DNA of 64,000 nucleotides from ZC4RG35 sp964388105. GTDB taxonomy: Bacteria; Actinomycetota; Acidimicrobiia; Spongiisociales; ZC4RG35. Location of the stretch: positions 1 through 64,000 of the forward strand of contig CAYLYQ010000004.1 in the NCBI GenBank assembly GCA_964388105.1, written 5' to 3'. The notes under the pieces were generated by a model. It had not been told where the DNA came from and did no database searches. It saw only the letters and a list, made by a program, of their open reading frames with translations. Positions within the stretch are counted from its first letter, which is position 1; each line of letters begins with the position of its first letter. Positions 44,037 through 53,283 of the stretch are shown in pieces. The position numbers and the translations under genes are program-made.

Positions 44037-45629
44037 TCACCCCTTCGCCAGCTCGAGCAGCTCGGCGGCGGCCACCTGGCCCGCCTCACTGTCGGGAAGC
44101 CCGGCGAGCATCCGCGTCATCTCCCGCACCCGGTCCTCCCCTTCAACGCGCCGAGCGGTCGCGTTGGGGCCTTCCCGGGTCACCACGAAGTGCGCGTCGG
44201 CGAAGGCGGCAACTTGTGGGAGGTGGGTCACACACACCACCTGGCCCCCTCGGGCGAGCTCGGCGAGCTTCCGCCCCAACGCCAGTGCCGTGGTCCCCCC
44301 GACCCCTGTGTCCACCTCGTCGAACACGAGAGTCTCACCCGCCGCCGTGCGGGCGGCGAGCCGGACGGCGAGGACCAGCCGCGAGAGCTCGCCACCCGAG
44401 GCCGTCGACCCGATGGGCGCCAGTTCGAGGCGCGGATCGGAAGAGAACCAGATCTCCGCGCGGTCCATGCCGCTGGGGCCGGGCGCGGCCGAGTCGAGCC
44501 GAATCTCCAAGCGCGGCTCCCCCATCCCGAGGTCGGCGAGATGGTCCAAGGCGGCTCGGGCGAGCCGGTCCGCCGCGACCCGCCTGGCCCCGGTGAGCTT
44601 CGCGCCTGCCTTCTCCAGCGCCTTCTCGGCTGCGCGCAGCCGTTCGTCCACGTCGTCCACCATCCCCAGCAGCCGCTCGATCTCGGCGGCGCGGGCTGCC
44701 GCCTCGCTTCCGAATTGGCGCACGTCGGCCAGCGTCCGACCGTACTTTCGTTTCAGGTCTCCAAGAGCCGTGAGGCGCTCTTCGACTTCGCCCAGTCGCA
44801 CCGGATCGTGCTCGATCGACTCCGCCGCTCCGGATGCGGCACGGCCCAGCTCCGACACCTGCTCGGCGAGGAGCTCCGACTCCGTGGCGAGGTGTCGGGA
44901 CCCGGGGTCGAGATCGGCGACCTTGCGGAGGCGGGCAACCAGTTCGCCGACAGCGTCGGTCAATTCCTCGAGCAAACGCGACGAGTCGGAGAGGTGGAGA
45001 GCGATCTCCTCCGAGTTCCGCAGCCGGGAGGCCTCTCCCTCCAACGAGGTGTCTTCCTCCTCCTCCGGGGCCATACGGGCGATCTCATCGGCCTGGAATG
45101 AGACGAGGTCGAGCTCGCGCCGCAGGCTCATGCTGTCGCCTCCGAGGGTGGCCGCATCCTGGCGCACGGCGGTCAGGACGGCCCAAGCCTCCCGGTAAGC
45201 GCCGAACGCTTCGTCGATGATGTCCGCGCCCGAAGCATCGACGAGGCCCAGGACGGTGGACGGCCGGCGAAGCGCCAGCTGGTCGTGTTGGCCGATGACT
45301 TCCACGAGAGGGCCGAGGCGGTCGGCCAGCGACCCGGCGGACACCAGGACCCCATCCAGGTGAGCCCGGCTCTTCCCGGTGGAGGGCACGATCCTGGCCA
45401 CGGCAACTTCAGTTGCGCCCTCGTCGAAGAGCCCCTCGGCGCGGGCGTCCTCGGTCCGGTCCCCTACCTTCGCCGGGTCCGCCTTCTCGCCAAGCAGGAG
45501 CCGCAGCCCACCGAGCAGGAGGGTCTTCCCCGTACCGGTCTCCCCGGTGATCACGTTGAAACCCGGTTCGAGATCCAGAGAGGTGTCGGCGATGACACCG
45601 AGGTTCACGACCCGGAGGTGGTGAAGCAT
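44037..45629 (-). CDS. recN: DNA repair protein RecN
   Basis: 530 aa. SMC-like ATPase: LHHLRVVNLGVIADTSLDLE and the P-loop GETGTGKTLLLGGLR at the N-terminus, a coiled coil in the middle (about residues 150-350), and the C-terminal ASGGELSRLVLAVRL with VFDEVDTGVGG. It acts in double-strand-break repair. The ATG overlaps the nadK stop (TGATG). Confidence 0.96.
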   Translation of the reverse strand: MLHHLRVVNLGVIADTSLDLEPGFNVITGETGTGKTLLLGGLRLLLGEKADPAKVGDRTEDARAEGLFDEGATEVAVARIVPSTGKSRAHLDGVLVSAGSLADRLGPLVEVIGQHDQLALRRPSTVLGLVDASGADIIDEAFGAYREAWAVLTAVRQDAATLGGDSMSLRRELDLVSFQADEIARMAPEEEEDTSLEGEASRLRNSEEIALHLSDSSRLLEELTDAVGELVARLRKVADLDPGSRHLATESELLAEQVSELGRAASGAAESIEHDPVRLGEVEERLTALGDLKRKYGRTLADVRQFGSEAAARAAEIERLLGMVDDVDERLRAAEKALEKAGAKLTGARRVAADRLARAALDHLADLGMGEPRLEIRLDSAAPGPSGMDRAEIWFSSDPRLELAPIGSTASGGELSRLVLAVRLAARTAAGETLVFDEVDTGVGGTTALALGRKLAELARGGQVVCVTHLPQVAAFADAHFVVTREGPNATARRVEGEDRVREMTRMLAGLPDSEAGQVAAAELLELAKG

Positions 45630-46402
45630 CAGCGCAGCCCGAATTTTTCTCGGAGCACCCCGGTGAACTGATCAGACCTGAGCGAGACGAACCGAAGCGG
45701 GCGTTCGCCGCTGGTGACGGTCAGCTCGTCTCCTTCCCGCATCTCTCCGAGACTGTCCTTGTCGACGTTCGCCCTCACCGTCCGATCGGAGATCACCTTC
45801 ACGCCGATCACCGACCCTGCGGGGAGCACCAGGGCCCGGTCGAAGAGGGAGTGCGCGGCGACCGGGGTCATCACAAGGGCGTGGATCCTGGGGTCGACCA
45901 GTGGCCCGCCCGCAGAGAACGAATAGGCGGTCGAGCCGGTTGGTGTGGCGAGGATCAGACCGTCGGCGCGGTAGGTGACGAAAGGGTCCCCGTCGACCGT
46001 CACTTCGAGCACCACGAGGCGCGTCGTGTCGACCTTCTCCACGACCACGTCGTTCATGCCGGTGCGGGTGAGGCCGTTGCAGTGGGCAGTGACGGTCATC
46101 CGCTCCTCGACCGTGTACTGCCCCGCCATCAGCCGGTCGACGACGGCGCCGGCGTTGTCAACCTCCGCCTGGGCGAGGAAGCCCATGGTCCCGAGGTTGA
46201 AGCCGACCACCGGGGCGTCGATGTCGAGCGCCAGGTGCGCCGCGGCGAGCATGGTTCCGTCTCCACCCACTGACACCACCATGTCCGGCTCGCCGGAGAT
46301 GTCAACCACCTTGGCGCCGGCATCCTCGATGACGCCGGCCAGCTTCACGGCGAACTCCTGCGAAGGCTCGTGCCCTGGCCGCGCGTGGATGTGGAATCTC
46401 AC
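45629..46402 (-). CDS. nadK: NAD kinase
   Basis: 257 aa from GTG 46402, which overlaps the tlyA stop (GTGA). The GGDGT motif is VVSVGGDGTMLAAAH; GFNLGTMGFLA and LATPTGSTAYSFSAGGPLVD are the other conserved blocks. It makes NADP. The order tlyA-nadK-recN is conserved in Actinobacteria. Confidence 0.96.
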   Translation of the reverse strand: MRFHIHARPGHEPSQEFAVKLAGVIEDAGAKVVDISGEPDMVVSVGGDGTMLAAAHLALDIDAPVVGFNLGTMGFLAQAEVDNAGAVVDRLMAGQYTVEERMTVTAHCNGLTRTGMNDVVVEKVDTTRLVVLEVTVDGDPFVTYRADGLILATPTGSTAYSFSAGGPLVDPRIHALVMTPVAAHSLFDRALVLPAGSVIGVKVISDRTVRANVDKDSLGEMREGDELTVTSGERPLRFVSLRSDQFTGVLREKFGLR

Positions 46403-47157
46403 GGTCCCTCCAGGGTGGTCGCTACGGCTCCTCTCACGGCCCACACAAGGTACTCGACGTTGCCGTCGCCGCCTTCCACCGGCGAGACCATGGACGCCTG
46501 CGCGCCCAGTCCTGCCGCCAAGAGGGCTTCGACGACACCCGCCAATGCCGCCGACCGCGCTTCGGCGTCACGCACGACTCCGCCACTCCCCAGAGCGGCC
46601 CTTCCCACCTCGAACTGGGGCTTGACGAGCAGGATCGCATCGCCCCCGGGACACACGAGGTCGGCGACCGATCGTGCGACGGTGCGGACGGAGATGAACG
46701 ACAGGTCGACGACAGCCAGGTCGAAGCAGCCGCCCAGCTCCGCCGCCGTCGCCGCCCGGACATTGAGGCCCTCGATGGATGTCACCCTGGGATCGGCTGC
46801 GAGATGAGAGGCCAGCTGGCCTCGTCCCACATCCAGCGCCACCACCGAACGGGCTCCCCGATCCAGGAGGACCTCCGTGAAGCCGCCGGTGGATGCACCG
46901 ATGTCGACACAACGCCGACCCTCCACAGCAACGGGAAACCGGTCGAGTGCGGCAGCGAGCTTGATGCCGCCCCGTGAGACCCAGCGAGGCGCAGCCGGGT
47001 CCACCGCGATGTCGGTATCGGTGCTGACGCTTGCGGCCGGACGCACCTCGACCACGCCCCGGACCGTCACAGAGCCCTGGCGGATGAGGTGGCGGGCGTC
47101 GCTCCGGCTCCTGGCAAGCGACCGTCGAACCAGCTCCAGGTCGAGGCGAGTCGTCAT
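46399..47157 (-). CDS. tlyA: TlyA rRNA 2'-O-methyltransferase
   Basis: 252 aa from ATG 47157, which overlaps the stop of the cyclase/STAND gene (ATGA). An N-terminal S4 domain (LDLELVRRSLARSRSDARHLI) precedes an FtsJ-like methyltransferase with DIGASTGGFTEVLLDRGA and DLAVVDLSFIS. In mycobacteria TlyA methylates C1409 of 16S and C1920 of 23S rRNA. The 23S target here is C2823, three nucleotides before the intron splice site. Confidence 0.95.
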   Translation of the reverse strand: MTTRLDLELVRRSLARSRSDARHLIRQGSVTVRGVVEVRPAASVSTDTDIAVDPAAPRWVSRGGIKLAAALDRFPVAVEGRRCVDIGASTGGFTEVLLDRGARSVVALDVGRGQLASHLAADPRVTSIEGLNVRAATAAELGGCFDLAVVDLSFISVRTVARSVADLVCPGGDAILLVKPQFEVGRAALGSGGVVRDAEARSAALAGVVEALLAAGLGAQASMVSPVEGGDGNVEYLVWAVRGAVATTLEGP

Positions 47158-50138
47158 GCTGCGGCCGCAGCAGCTTCCTCGGCCCGGGACAGACCCTCCT
47201 CCCATGTCCCGGGGGCAGCCTCGATCTCTGCCCATCGGGAACCCAGGGCGTCGCGGGTCGCGGCGAAGGAGTCGGCGTAGCCCACTTCGTCGGGTGGGGG
47301 CCAGATGAGCCGATCTCGAAGGGCCGTCTTCTCCGCCAATGCGTATAGATGCCCGGCTGAGACCTGATCACCCTGGAGCCGGATGAGGCCTGCCAGAGCC
47401 ACGGCGGCGATGGCCGCTCCCCTGCCGTCCACGGCCTCGATACAGAGGCGGAGGCTCTCGACGAGCGGATGCCATGCCCGGAACGGTTCACCGGCCCTCT
47501 GCGCGGTCTTGCCCATGTGATAGAGGTACTCGGCGAGGGCGGCACGCGCCCCTACCTGGCCTTCGGTCTCGTTGGCGCGCCGGCGGTTGAACTCGACGAC
47601 CTCCATCAGCACACTCGTCGGCGGGTTGCCTTGGATCATCGTCTTCAGCTCGAAGAGATTGGTGCTCGCCTCCTCGTTGAGACCGAACCCCTCGAGCACG
47701 CCCCGGAACAGACTCAGCGCCCGGTCGTGGTCCCCCTGCAGCCACGCCACCGCGCCAAGCCCAGCGTCAGCGTGTGCCGCCCCGAGGTGGTCGCCGGCCT
47801 TCTGCAGCAGCTCTCTGCCGATGGCGTAGTTGTCCACCGCGCCGGGGAAGTCGCCTTGATCCCGGGCCAGGGCCCCGAGGCGGAGATGGGACCAGCCCGT
47901 GTCGATCACGCCTCCGGCCGCGCTGATGATCCCGTGGCTGCGCCACAGGTAGCTCTGGGCAGTCGGCAGATCTCCGAGGCAGCGAGCGATCGTCCCCTGC
48001 ACCGCAAGGGTCCACCCCTCGGTCCATCGGTCGCCGGCCTTCCGCGCCAGCTCCTCCGCATCCTGACCCAGTCTCCTGGCTTCCTCCAGATCGTCACGAA
48101 ACCAAGCGACCACCGACAGGTGGTAGGTCTCCCTGGCGATGCCGGCGTCGTCGCCGGCTCCGGTGTACAGAGACAGGGCTTCTTCGAATGACCGTTCGGC
48201 GCGGTCGAAATCGAGCCTCATCATCGAGAGGAGGCCGATCCCGTTGAAGGCCCGTGCCGTGACCACGGGGTCGGCACTTCCTCCCTCGAACCCGCGATTC
48301 AGCCAATGCCATCCTTCCGGAACGTCCCGCCGGATCACCCAGAACCAGCGCAGGTGTCCGGCCATCGCCAGCACGTCCGCCCTCCGATTGTGGTCATCGA
48401 GCCATGTCAGAGCGGCCCGCAAGTTGTGGCGCTCCAGATCGAGACGGGCCAGCACGGTGTTCTGGCTGGAACCGAGCGGCTCATTCTGGCCGGCGAGATC
48501 GAGGAAGTAGGCGGCGTGGCGCTCCTGCAGACGGGCCGAGCCCTCTCCCTGGGCGAGCCGCATGCGCGCGTACTGCGCGATCGGCTCGAGGAGTCGGTAT
48601 CGAGCCGGCTCGCCTTCCGTGGGCGTGACGAGCGAGGTCTCGACCAGACGACCGAGCAACTCGAGGACCAGGTGGCTCTCGACTTCCCCACCGGAACACA
48701 CCGCCTCCACGGCGTCGATGGTGAATCCGCCCGAGAAGACCGAGAGCCGGTTGAAGAGCATGGCCTCGGTCGGCTCCAGCGAGTTGTAGCTCCAGTCAAG
48801 GGTGGTCTCCAACGTCTGCTGGTGAGGCACCGCCGCCCCCGGCCGTGAGCCCAGCACGGAGAACTGTCGATCGAGACGCTCCAGCAGTTGGTCCAGGGTC
48901 AGCATGCTGAGACGCGCCGCCGCGAGCTCGATGGCCAGAGGTATGCCATCGAGGCGCCGGCAGATCTCGGCGACGATCGGTGCGGAGGTGTCGTCCAGGG
49001 CGAAGCTGGGGACGACCGCGTGGGCCCGGTCCACGAAAAGGGCGACCGCATCGTGCTTGCCGACCTGGGAAGGGCTCCGAACTCGCTCAGGCGGCACGCC
49101 GAGGGGCTCCACCGCCACGAGCCGCTCTCCCCGCATCGACAGCCACTCGCGACTGGTGACCAGGATTCGAAGTGATGTGGTCCGCTGGAGCAGATGGTCG
49201 GCGAGAGACGCCACCTCGCCCACCATGTGCTCGCAGCCGTCCAGGATGATCAGGGTCATGGCTCTTCCGAGCCGGTTGGCCAGGGTGTCCCGGGCGGACT
49301 CACCCGGGCTGGCCGTGATGTGAAGTTGACGCGCGATCGTGTCGGCGAGCATCTCGGGGGCAGTCAGCCGCGAGACCTCGATGAACCAGACGCCGTCGGG
49401 ATACGCGGTGAGCACTTCGGAGGCCGCGTTGAGGGCCAGGCTGGTCTTGCCGACACCGCCGGGCCCGGTGATCGTGACCAGGCGGGAGCTCTGCAGGGAT
49501 TCGATGACCTTCTTCCGGTCCTCCTCCCGCCCGATGAAGGTCGACTGAGCCGGAGGGAGGTTTCCTTTCAGCGTGGTCAGGGTGCGGATAGGCGGAAAAC
49601 TCGTCTGCAGCCCGTCAACGGTCACCTGAAACAGGCGGTCGTCACCCTCCATGTCCTTGAGCCGGTGGGTTCCCAGGTCTTCCAGGGTGATCCCGGGCGC
49701 CAGGGCGTGGCCCACCAGCCGGGCGACGAGCTCGGAGATGACGATCTGGCCCCCATGCCCGGCGGCCCCGATGCGGGCGGCTCGGTGGACGTCTATTCCG
49801 ACGTAGTCCGAACCGCCGAGGACGGCCTCCCCGGTGTGGACCCCGATTCGGGTTCTCACCGGCCACGGGGTGGTCCATGACTCGGCTTCGAGGTCACGCT
49901 GGATCTGGACGGCGGCGTTGACCGCGGCTGCAGCCGACTGGAACACCGCAAAGAAGCTGTCGGCCTCGTCCTTCACGATCACCCCGCCGGCGGTTTCGAT
50001 CGCTGAAGCCACCAGCTGCTGGTAACGCCGGAGCGCGCTCTCGAAGCCAGGCCCCATCACCTGAAGCAGGCGCGAGGAGCCTTCGATGTCCGTGAACAGG
50101 AAGGTGACCGTCCCGGTGGGGAGGTGGCGCCGCGACAT
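47154..50138 (-). CDS. Class III nucleotide cyclase / STAND NTPase / TPR regulator
   Basis: 994 aa. Residues 8-175 are a class III cyclase domain: GTVTFLFTDIEGSSRLLQ (first metal Asp), VIVKDEADSFFAVF (Lys and second Asp) and GVHTGEAVLGGSDYVGIDVH. In VHRAARIG the usual transition-state Asn is His. A STAND/NB-ARC ATPase follows with STFIGRE, Walker A GPGGVGKTSLAL, LIILDGCEH and GIPLAIELAAARL. From about residue 560 to the end are TPR-like repeats. There is no LuxR DNA-binding domain. It is likely a signal-sensing switch; true cyclase activity is uncertain. Confidence 0.9.
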   Translation of the reverse strand: MSRRHLPTGTVTFLFTDIEGSSRLLQVMGPGFESALRRYQQLVASAIETAGGVIVKDEADSFFAVFQSAAAAVNAAVQIQRDLEAESWTTPWPVRTRIGVHTGEAVLGGSDYVGIDVHRAARIGAAGHGGQIVISELVARLVGHALAPGITLEDLGTHRLKDMEGDDRLFQVTVDGLQTSFPPIRTLTTLKGNLPPAQSTFIGREEDRKKVIESLQSSRLVTITGPGGVGKTSLALNAASEVLTAYPDGVWFIEVSRLTAPEMLADTIARQLHITASPGESARDTLANRLGRAMTLIILDGCEHMVGEVASLADHLLQRTTSLRILVTSREWLSMRGERLVAVEPLGVPPERVRSPSQVGKHDAVALFVDRAHAVVPSFALDDTSAPIVAEICRRLDGIPLAIELAAARLSMLTLDQLLERLDRQFSVLGSRPGAAVPHQQTLETTLDWSYNSLEPTEAMLFNRLSVFSGGFTIDAVEAVCSGGEVESHLVLELLGRLVETSLVTPTEGEPARYRLLEPIAQYARMRLAQGEGSARLQERHAAYFLDLAGQNEPLGSSQNTVLARLDLERHNLRAALTWLDDHNRRADVLAMAGHLRWFWVIRRDVPEGWHWLNRGFEGGSADPVVTARAFNGIGLLSMMRLDFDRAERSFEEALSLYTGAGDDAGIARETYHLSVVAWFRDDLEEARRLGQDAEELARKAGDRWTEGWTLAVQGTIARCLGDLPTAQSYLWRSHGIISAAGGVIDTGWSHLRLGALARDQGDFPGAVDNYAIGRELLQKAGDHLGAAHADAGLGAVAWLQGDHDRALSLFRGVLEGFGLNEEASTNLFELKTMIQGNPPTSVLMEVVEFNRRRANETEGQVGARAALAEYLYHMGKTAQRAGEPFRAWHPLVESLRLCIEAVDGRGAAIAAVALAGLIRLQGDQVSAGHLYALAEKTALRDRLIWPPPDEVGYADSFAATRDALGSRWAEIEAAPGTWEEGLSRAEEAAAAAA

Positions 50139-50150
50139 GAGGGAAAGTTA
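50139..50150 (-). promoter_or_regulatory. Leaderless promoter -10 box for the cyclase/STAND gene
   Basis: TAACTT (50150-50145) on the minus strand, 6 nt, then ATG 50138. There is no Shine-Dalgarno. The downstream tlyA, nadK and recN could share it. Confidence 0.62.
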
Positions 50151-50180
50151 ACGGCGCGTCGACCCCAAGTCCGGCCGGTT

Positions 50181-50318
50181 TCAGGAGAGGTCGTCGAGGA
50201 TGCGACCGAGGACCTCGGCCAGTTGGGCCGCCGGCTCGGGCACTGAAGCCGGGTCGAGCTCTTCGATTCGGTCCAACAGAGCCTCGATCTCGGCGACCTG
50301 TTCGGGGGTGAGGTCCAT
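50181..50318 (-). CDS. 45-aa conserved-position small protein (Rv1693-like)
   Basis: 45 aa, acidic and helical: MDLTPEQVAEIEALLDRIEE at the start and LAEVLGRILDDLS at the end. In M. tuberculosis a small hypothetical gene lies at this spot between the HAD phosphatase and tlyA; size and place match. TAATCG lies 6 nt before the ATG. I see no domain. Confidence 0.62.
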   Translation of the reverse strand: MDLTPEQVAEIEALLDRIEELDPASVPEPAAQLAEVLGRILDDLS

Positions 50319-50350
50319 GGTCGTCGATTATGGCCTGAGCGACGACCTGA

Positions 50351-51103
50351 TCAGCGGAGGATGAGATCGACCGCTTCGCCCAGGCCGTCCACCACGTGGT
50401 CGGCGACGCCGTCGTCGGGCTCGTCGGTCACCCCGCCCAGGACCAGGATGGATTCCCATCCCCCGGCGGCCGCCATGGCGATGTCGGTGTCGAGACGGTC
50501 TCCGACGACCCAGACCGGGCCATCAGAGAGGCGGCTGCGAACCAGGTCCACCATCGGCTGGTGCGGCTTGCCGGCCACTTCGGGCCTGGTCTCGGCGGCG
50601 GTGGCTATCGCCTCCACGATGGCACCCGCGCCCGGCAGCAATCCGGCCTCGATCGGGTAGGTCGGGTCGACGTTGGTCGCCACGAATCGCGCCCCTTCGC
50701 GCACGGCTGAGGCCGCCCGCGCGATCCAGTCGTAGTCGATGCGCGCCGTCAAACCCACGACCACGCTGCGCGCCGAGCGCGCGTCCGTCGTGATGGTGTG
50801 CCCCGCCTCGGTCAGGGCGGCGTCGATGCCCTGCTCACCCACCACGAACGCCGGCGAGTCGGCCGGCTGCAGCATCATGGCGGCAGCCTGGGGTGAGGTG
50901 CACACCTCCTCGCGCGTGCAGGGCACGCCGGTCAGCTCCGTGATGTGCGCGGCGGCACCATCGGGCGTCCTCGTCGAGTTGTTGGTGACGAAGAGGAACC
51001 TCCCGCCGTTCTCCCGCAGCCGGGTCATTGCCTCCGGCACCCCCGGCAGGACCCGACGCCCCCTGTAGAGGACCCCGTCGAGGTCGCAAACGACCTGGAT
51101 CAA
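50351..51103 (-). CDS. HAD-superfamily hydrolase, subfamily IIA
   Basis: 250 aa from TTG 51103, which overlaps the M20 stop (TTGA). Motif I CDLDGVLYRG, motif II LFVTNNSTRT, the Lys in VAGKPHQPMV and motif IV WVVGDRLDTDIAMA. The NagD-like cap is in the middle. Relatives dephosphorylate sugar phosphates or 4-nitrophenyl phosphate. Its position before tlyA is conserved. Confidence 0.92.
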   Translation of the reverse strand: MIQVVCDLDGVLYRGRRVLPGVPEAMTRLRENGGRFLFVTNNSTRTPDGAAAHITELTGVPCTREEVCTSPQAAAMMLQPADSPAFVVGEQGIDAALTEAGHTITTDARSARSVVVGLTARIDYDWIARAASAVREGARFVATNVDPTYPIEAGLLPGAGAIVEAIATAAETRPEVAGKPHQPMVDLVRSRLSDGPVWVVGDRLDTDIAMAAAGGWESILVLGGVTDEPDDGVADHVVDGLGEAVDLILR

Positions 51104-52428
51104 CTGGCGAAGAAGTGGTGGAGGACCCGCTCGTACAGGGCGGTGGTGCGCTTCACCGACTCGACCGAGACGCGCTCGTCGTGCCCGTGGAACAGAGACA
51201 GCATCTCCGAGAAGGTCATCCGGTCGTCGAAGAGCCCCACGCCGTAACCCACGGATCCCTTCTCCCGCCAGAAGCGGGCGTCGGTCCCGACTGTCATCAG
51301 GGTGGGCAGCAGATTTCGGTGCCCCTCGAGGTCCTCCACGGAGTCGGCAATCGCCTCCCAGAGCCGGGTGTCGGTCCGGCTCACCGTCGCCTCGAGGTCG
51401 TATCCGTAGGGCTCGATGTCGATGTCGTCGCGGGCGTGACCCATTGCCTTGTGCAAGTGCGACTCGACGAAACTGCGGTCCTGCCCGGGCAAGGACCTGA
51501 TGTCGATGGCGGCAGACGCCTGGTCCGGGATCATGTTCACCTTCATCCCGGCGTCGAGGCGGTTCGGCGAGATCGTCGTGTGCGTCAGCGCGTGGGCGTA
51601 CCGGGCAAAGAGAGGGTCGGTGATGGCGAGGTCATCGACGGCGTCGTCGACCCGGTCCGGGTCGGTCAGAGCCGACTTGAGGTCGGTGTCGAGGTCGAGT
51701 CGGGAGACGAAGTCGATCCATTCGGGGCTGATGCCCACGGGCATCTGGGTGTCGAATATCCCTTTCAAGGCGTCGACGATCTTTCGCAACGCGTTGTCCT
51801 GGCCGTACGGGACGGAACCGTGCCCAGGGCGCCCGTGGGATCGAAGGACGCTCCAGTAGCCGCCCTTTTCTCCAATCGACACCGGCACCGTGGGGCCCGA
51901 TGTGTACTCGAGTGCGGGGTAGGCCACCTCGGTGAGGACGAACGGCGCTCCGACCAGATCCCAGTGGTCGTCGGCGAGGACCTTGGCGCCGTAGATCCCT
52001 CCGGCCTCCTCGTCCGCAGCCGCGACGAAGATCAGGTCACCCGACAGGCCGACCTCCCCGCGAACGTATGGCCGGGCGGCGAAGGCCATGGCCGCCGTGA
52101 CGTTGAGCATGTCGAGGGCGCCACGGCCGTAGACGAAGCCATCCACGATCTCCGCCGCGAACGGATCGACCGACCATCCCGAAGGATCGACGGGGACGAC
52201 ATCGGTGTGCGGCAGGAGTGTCAGAGCTGGTGCTTGGGGATCCTCACCCCGCACCCGGTACACGAGGGACTGGCGCCCCGGTGCCGGTTCGAAGACCTCT
52301 CCCTCGACTCCGAAGAAGTCCTGGAGAGTGGACACCGATCGGTGCTCCTGGCCCGATCCGGGGGTCCCGTCGTTGACGCAGGCGTTGCGGATCAGCCGCT
52401 GGAGAAGGTCGATCACCTCGGATGTCAT
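51100..52428 (-). CDS. M20-family metallopeptidase
   Basis: 442 aa. Zinc ligands and catalytic residues: LLPHTDVVPVDPSGW (His, Asp), GRGALDMLN, AADEEAGG (Glu-Glu) and the dimerisation-domain HGRPGHGSVPYG. It fits carboxypeptidase/ArgE-DapE-like enzymes; the substrate is unknown. Its ATG overlaps the Nudix stop (ATGA). Confidence 0.92.
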   Translation of the reverse strand: MTSEVIDLLQRLIRNACVNDGTPGSGQEHRSVSTLQDFFGVEGEVFEPAPGRQSLVYRVRGEDPQAPALTLLPHTDVVPVDPSGWSVDPFAAEIVDGFVYGRGALDMLNVTAAMAFAARPYVRGEVGLSGDLIFVAAADEEAGGIYGAKVLADDHWDLVGAPFVLTEVAYPALEYTSGPTVPVSIGEKGGYWSVLRSHGRPGHGSVPYGQDNALRKIVDALKGIFDTQMPVGISPEWIDFVSRLDLDTDLKSALTDPDRVDDAVDDLAITDPLFARYAHALTHTTISPNRLDAGMKVNMIPDQASAAIDIRSLPGQDRSFVESHLHKAMGHARDDIDIEPYGYDLEATVSRTDTRLWEAIADSVEDLEGHRNLLPTLMTVGTDARFWREKGSVGYGVGLFDDRMTFSEMLSLFHGHDERVSVESVKRTTALYERVLHHFFAS

Positions 52429-52817
52429 TCGCCCAGGGTATCCAGCAGATCGAACATCGTCCTGGTCAGGGGCAGGCGTCTTGCCTCATCCAATCGAACC
52501 CATCGGGCGTCCTCGGCGTCGTCGGCGGCGCGGAGCTCGCCTCCGATCACGGTGGCGGCGTAGTCGAGGAGAACCAGGTGGTGCGTCCGGTCGATGACCT
52601 CGCCCGTCCACCCCAGGTCGCCGGCCTCGACATCGAGGCCGGTCTCCTCCATGGTCTCCCGTTCCACGGCCGCCCGCAGGGTCTCGCCGAACCTGACCTT
52701 CCCTCCCGGCACCGCCCAGAGCCCCTTCCCGGGATCCCGTCCCCGCTGGACCAGGAGGATCTCGTCACCACGGCGGAGCACCGCGCCGACACCGACGACC
52801 GGGCGTTCAACGCTCAT
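52425..52817 (-). CDS. Nudix hydrolase
   Basis: 130 aa. The complete Nudix box is GGKVRFGETLRAAVERE plus TMEETGL, fitting G-x5-E-x7-RE-U-x-EE-x-GU. VVGVGAVLRRGDEILLVQRG is the usual first strand. It cleaves nucleoside diphosphates linked to another moiety. Between the M20 and GNAT genes it overlaps both. Confidence 0.92.
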   Translation of the reverse strand: MSVERPVVGVGAVLRRGDEILLVQRGRDPGKGLWAVPGGKVRFGETLRAAVERETMEETGLDVEAGDLGWTGEVIDRTHHLVLLDYAATVIGGELRAADDAEDARWVRLDEARRLPLTRTMFDLLDTLGE

Positions 52818-53283
52818 CGTCGTGGTGCATGACTATCGAGCGCGCCGAGAACCCGCCCGCTTCGAAGAAGTTCTTGGCCAGGCGATGGCCGGGCAGCACG
52901 TGGGCGTCGAACTTGCTGATACCGCGGGCACGCAGCATCTCCATCACCATGTCGCGCATCGCCTCGCCGACCGCCACTTCCCTCGCCTCCTGCTCGACGT
53001 AGATGAGTCGAATCGAACCGATCTCCTCACCGCCCGACTGGGGGAGGGTCGGCTCAACCCTGGCCACCAGGAAGCCGAACGGATTGTGCTCGATCTCGCC
53101 GAGCAGGACGACGGCATCCGCGTCCTCCACCAGCGCCCGGAGGCTCTCGGCAATGGGTTCCGGCAGGCCGTCGGCGACGGGCCACATCGGGTGGAGGGAG
53201 GTCATCTCCTCTTCGAGACGCCGGTACAGGGCAACAAGCGTGCCCACATCGTCGACGGTGGCGACGCGGGCATCGACCTTCAT
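52807..53283 (-). CDS. GNAT-family N-acetyltransferase
   Basis: 158 aa from ATG 53283, overlapping the glycosyltransferase stop (ATGA). Acetyl-CoA motif region: SIRLIYVEQEAREVAVGEAM, then AHVLPGHRLAKNFFEAGGF. The substrate is unknown. The longer frame is Gly/Pro/Arg-rich and rejected. Confidence 0.85.
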   Translation of the reverse strand: MKVDARVATVDDVGTLVALYRRLEEEMTSLHPMWPVADGLPEPIAESLRALVEDADAVVLLGEIEHNPFGFLVARVEPTLPQSGGEEIGSIRLIYVEQEAREVAVGEAMRDMVMEMLRARGISKFDAHVLPGHRLAKNFFEAGGFSARSIVMHHDDER

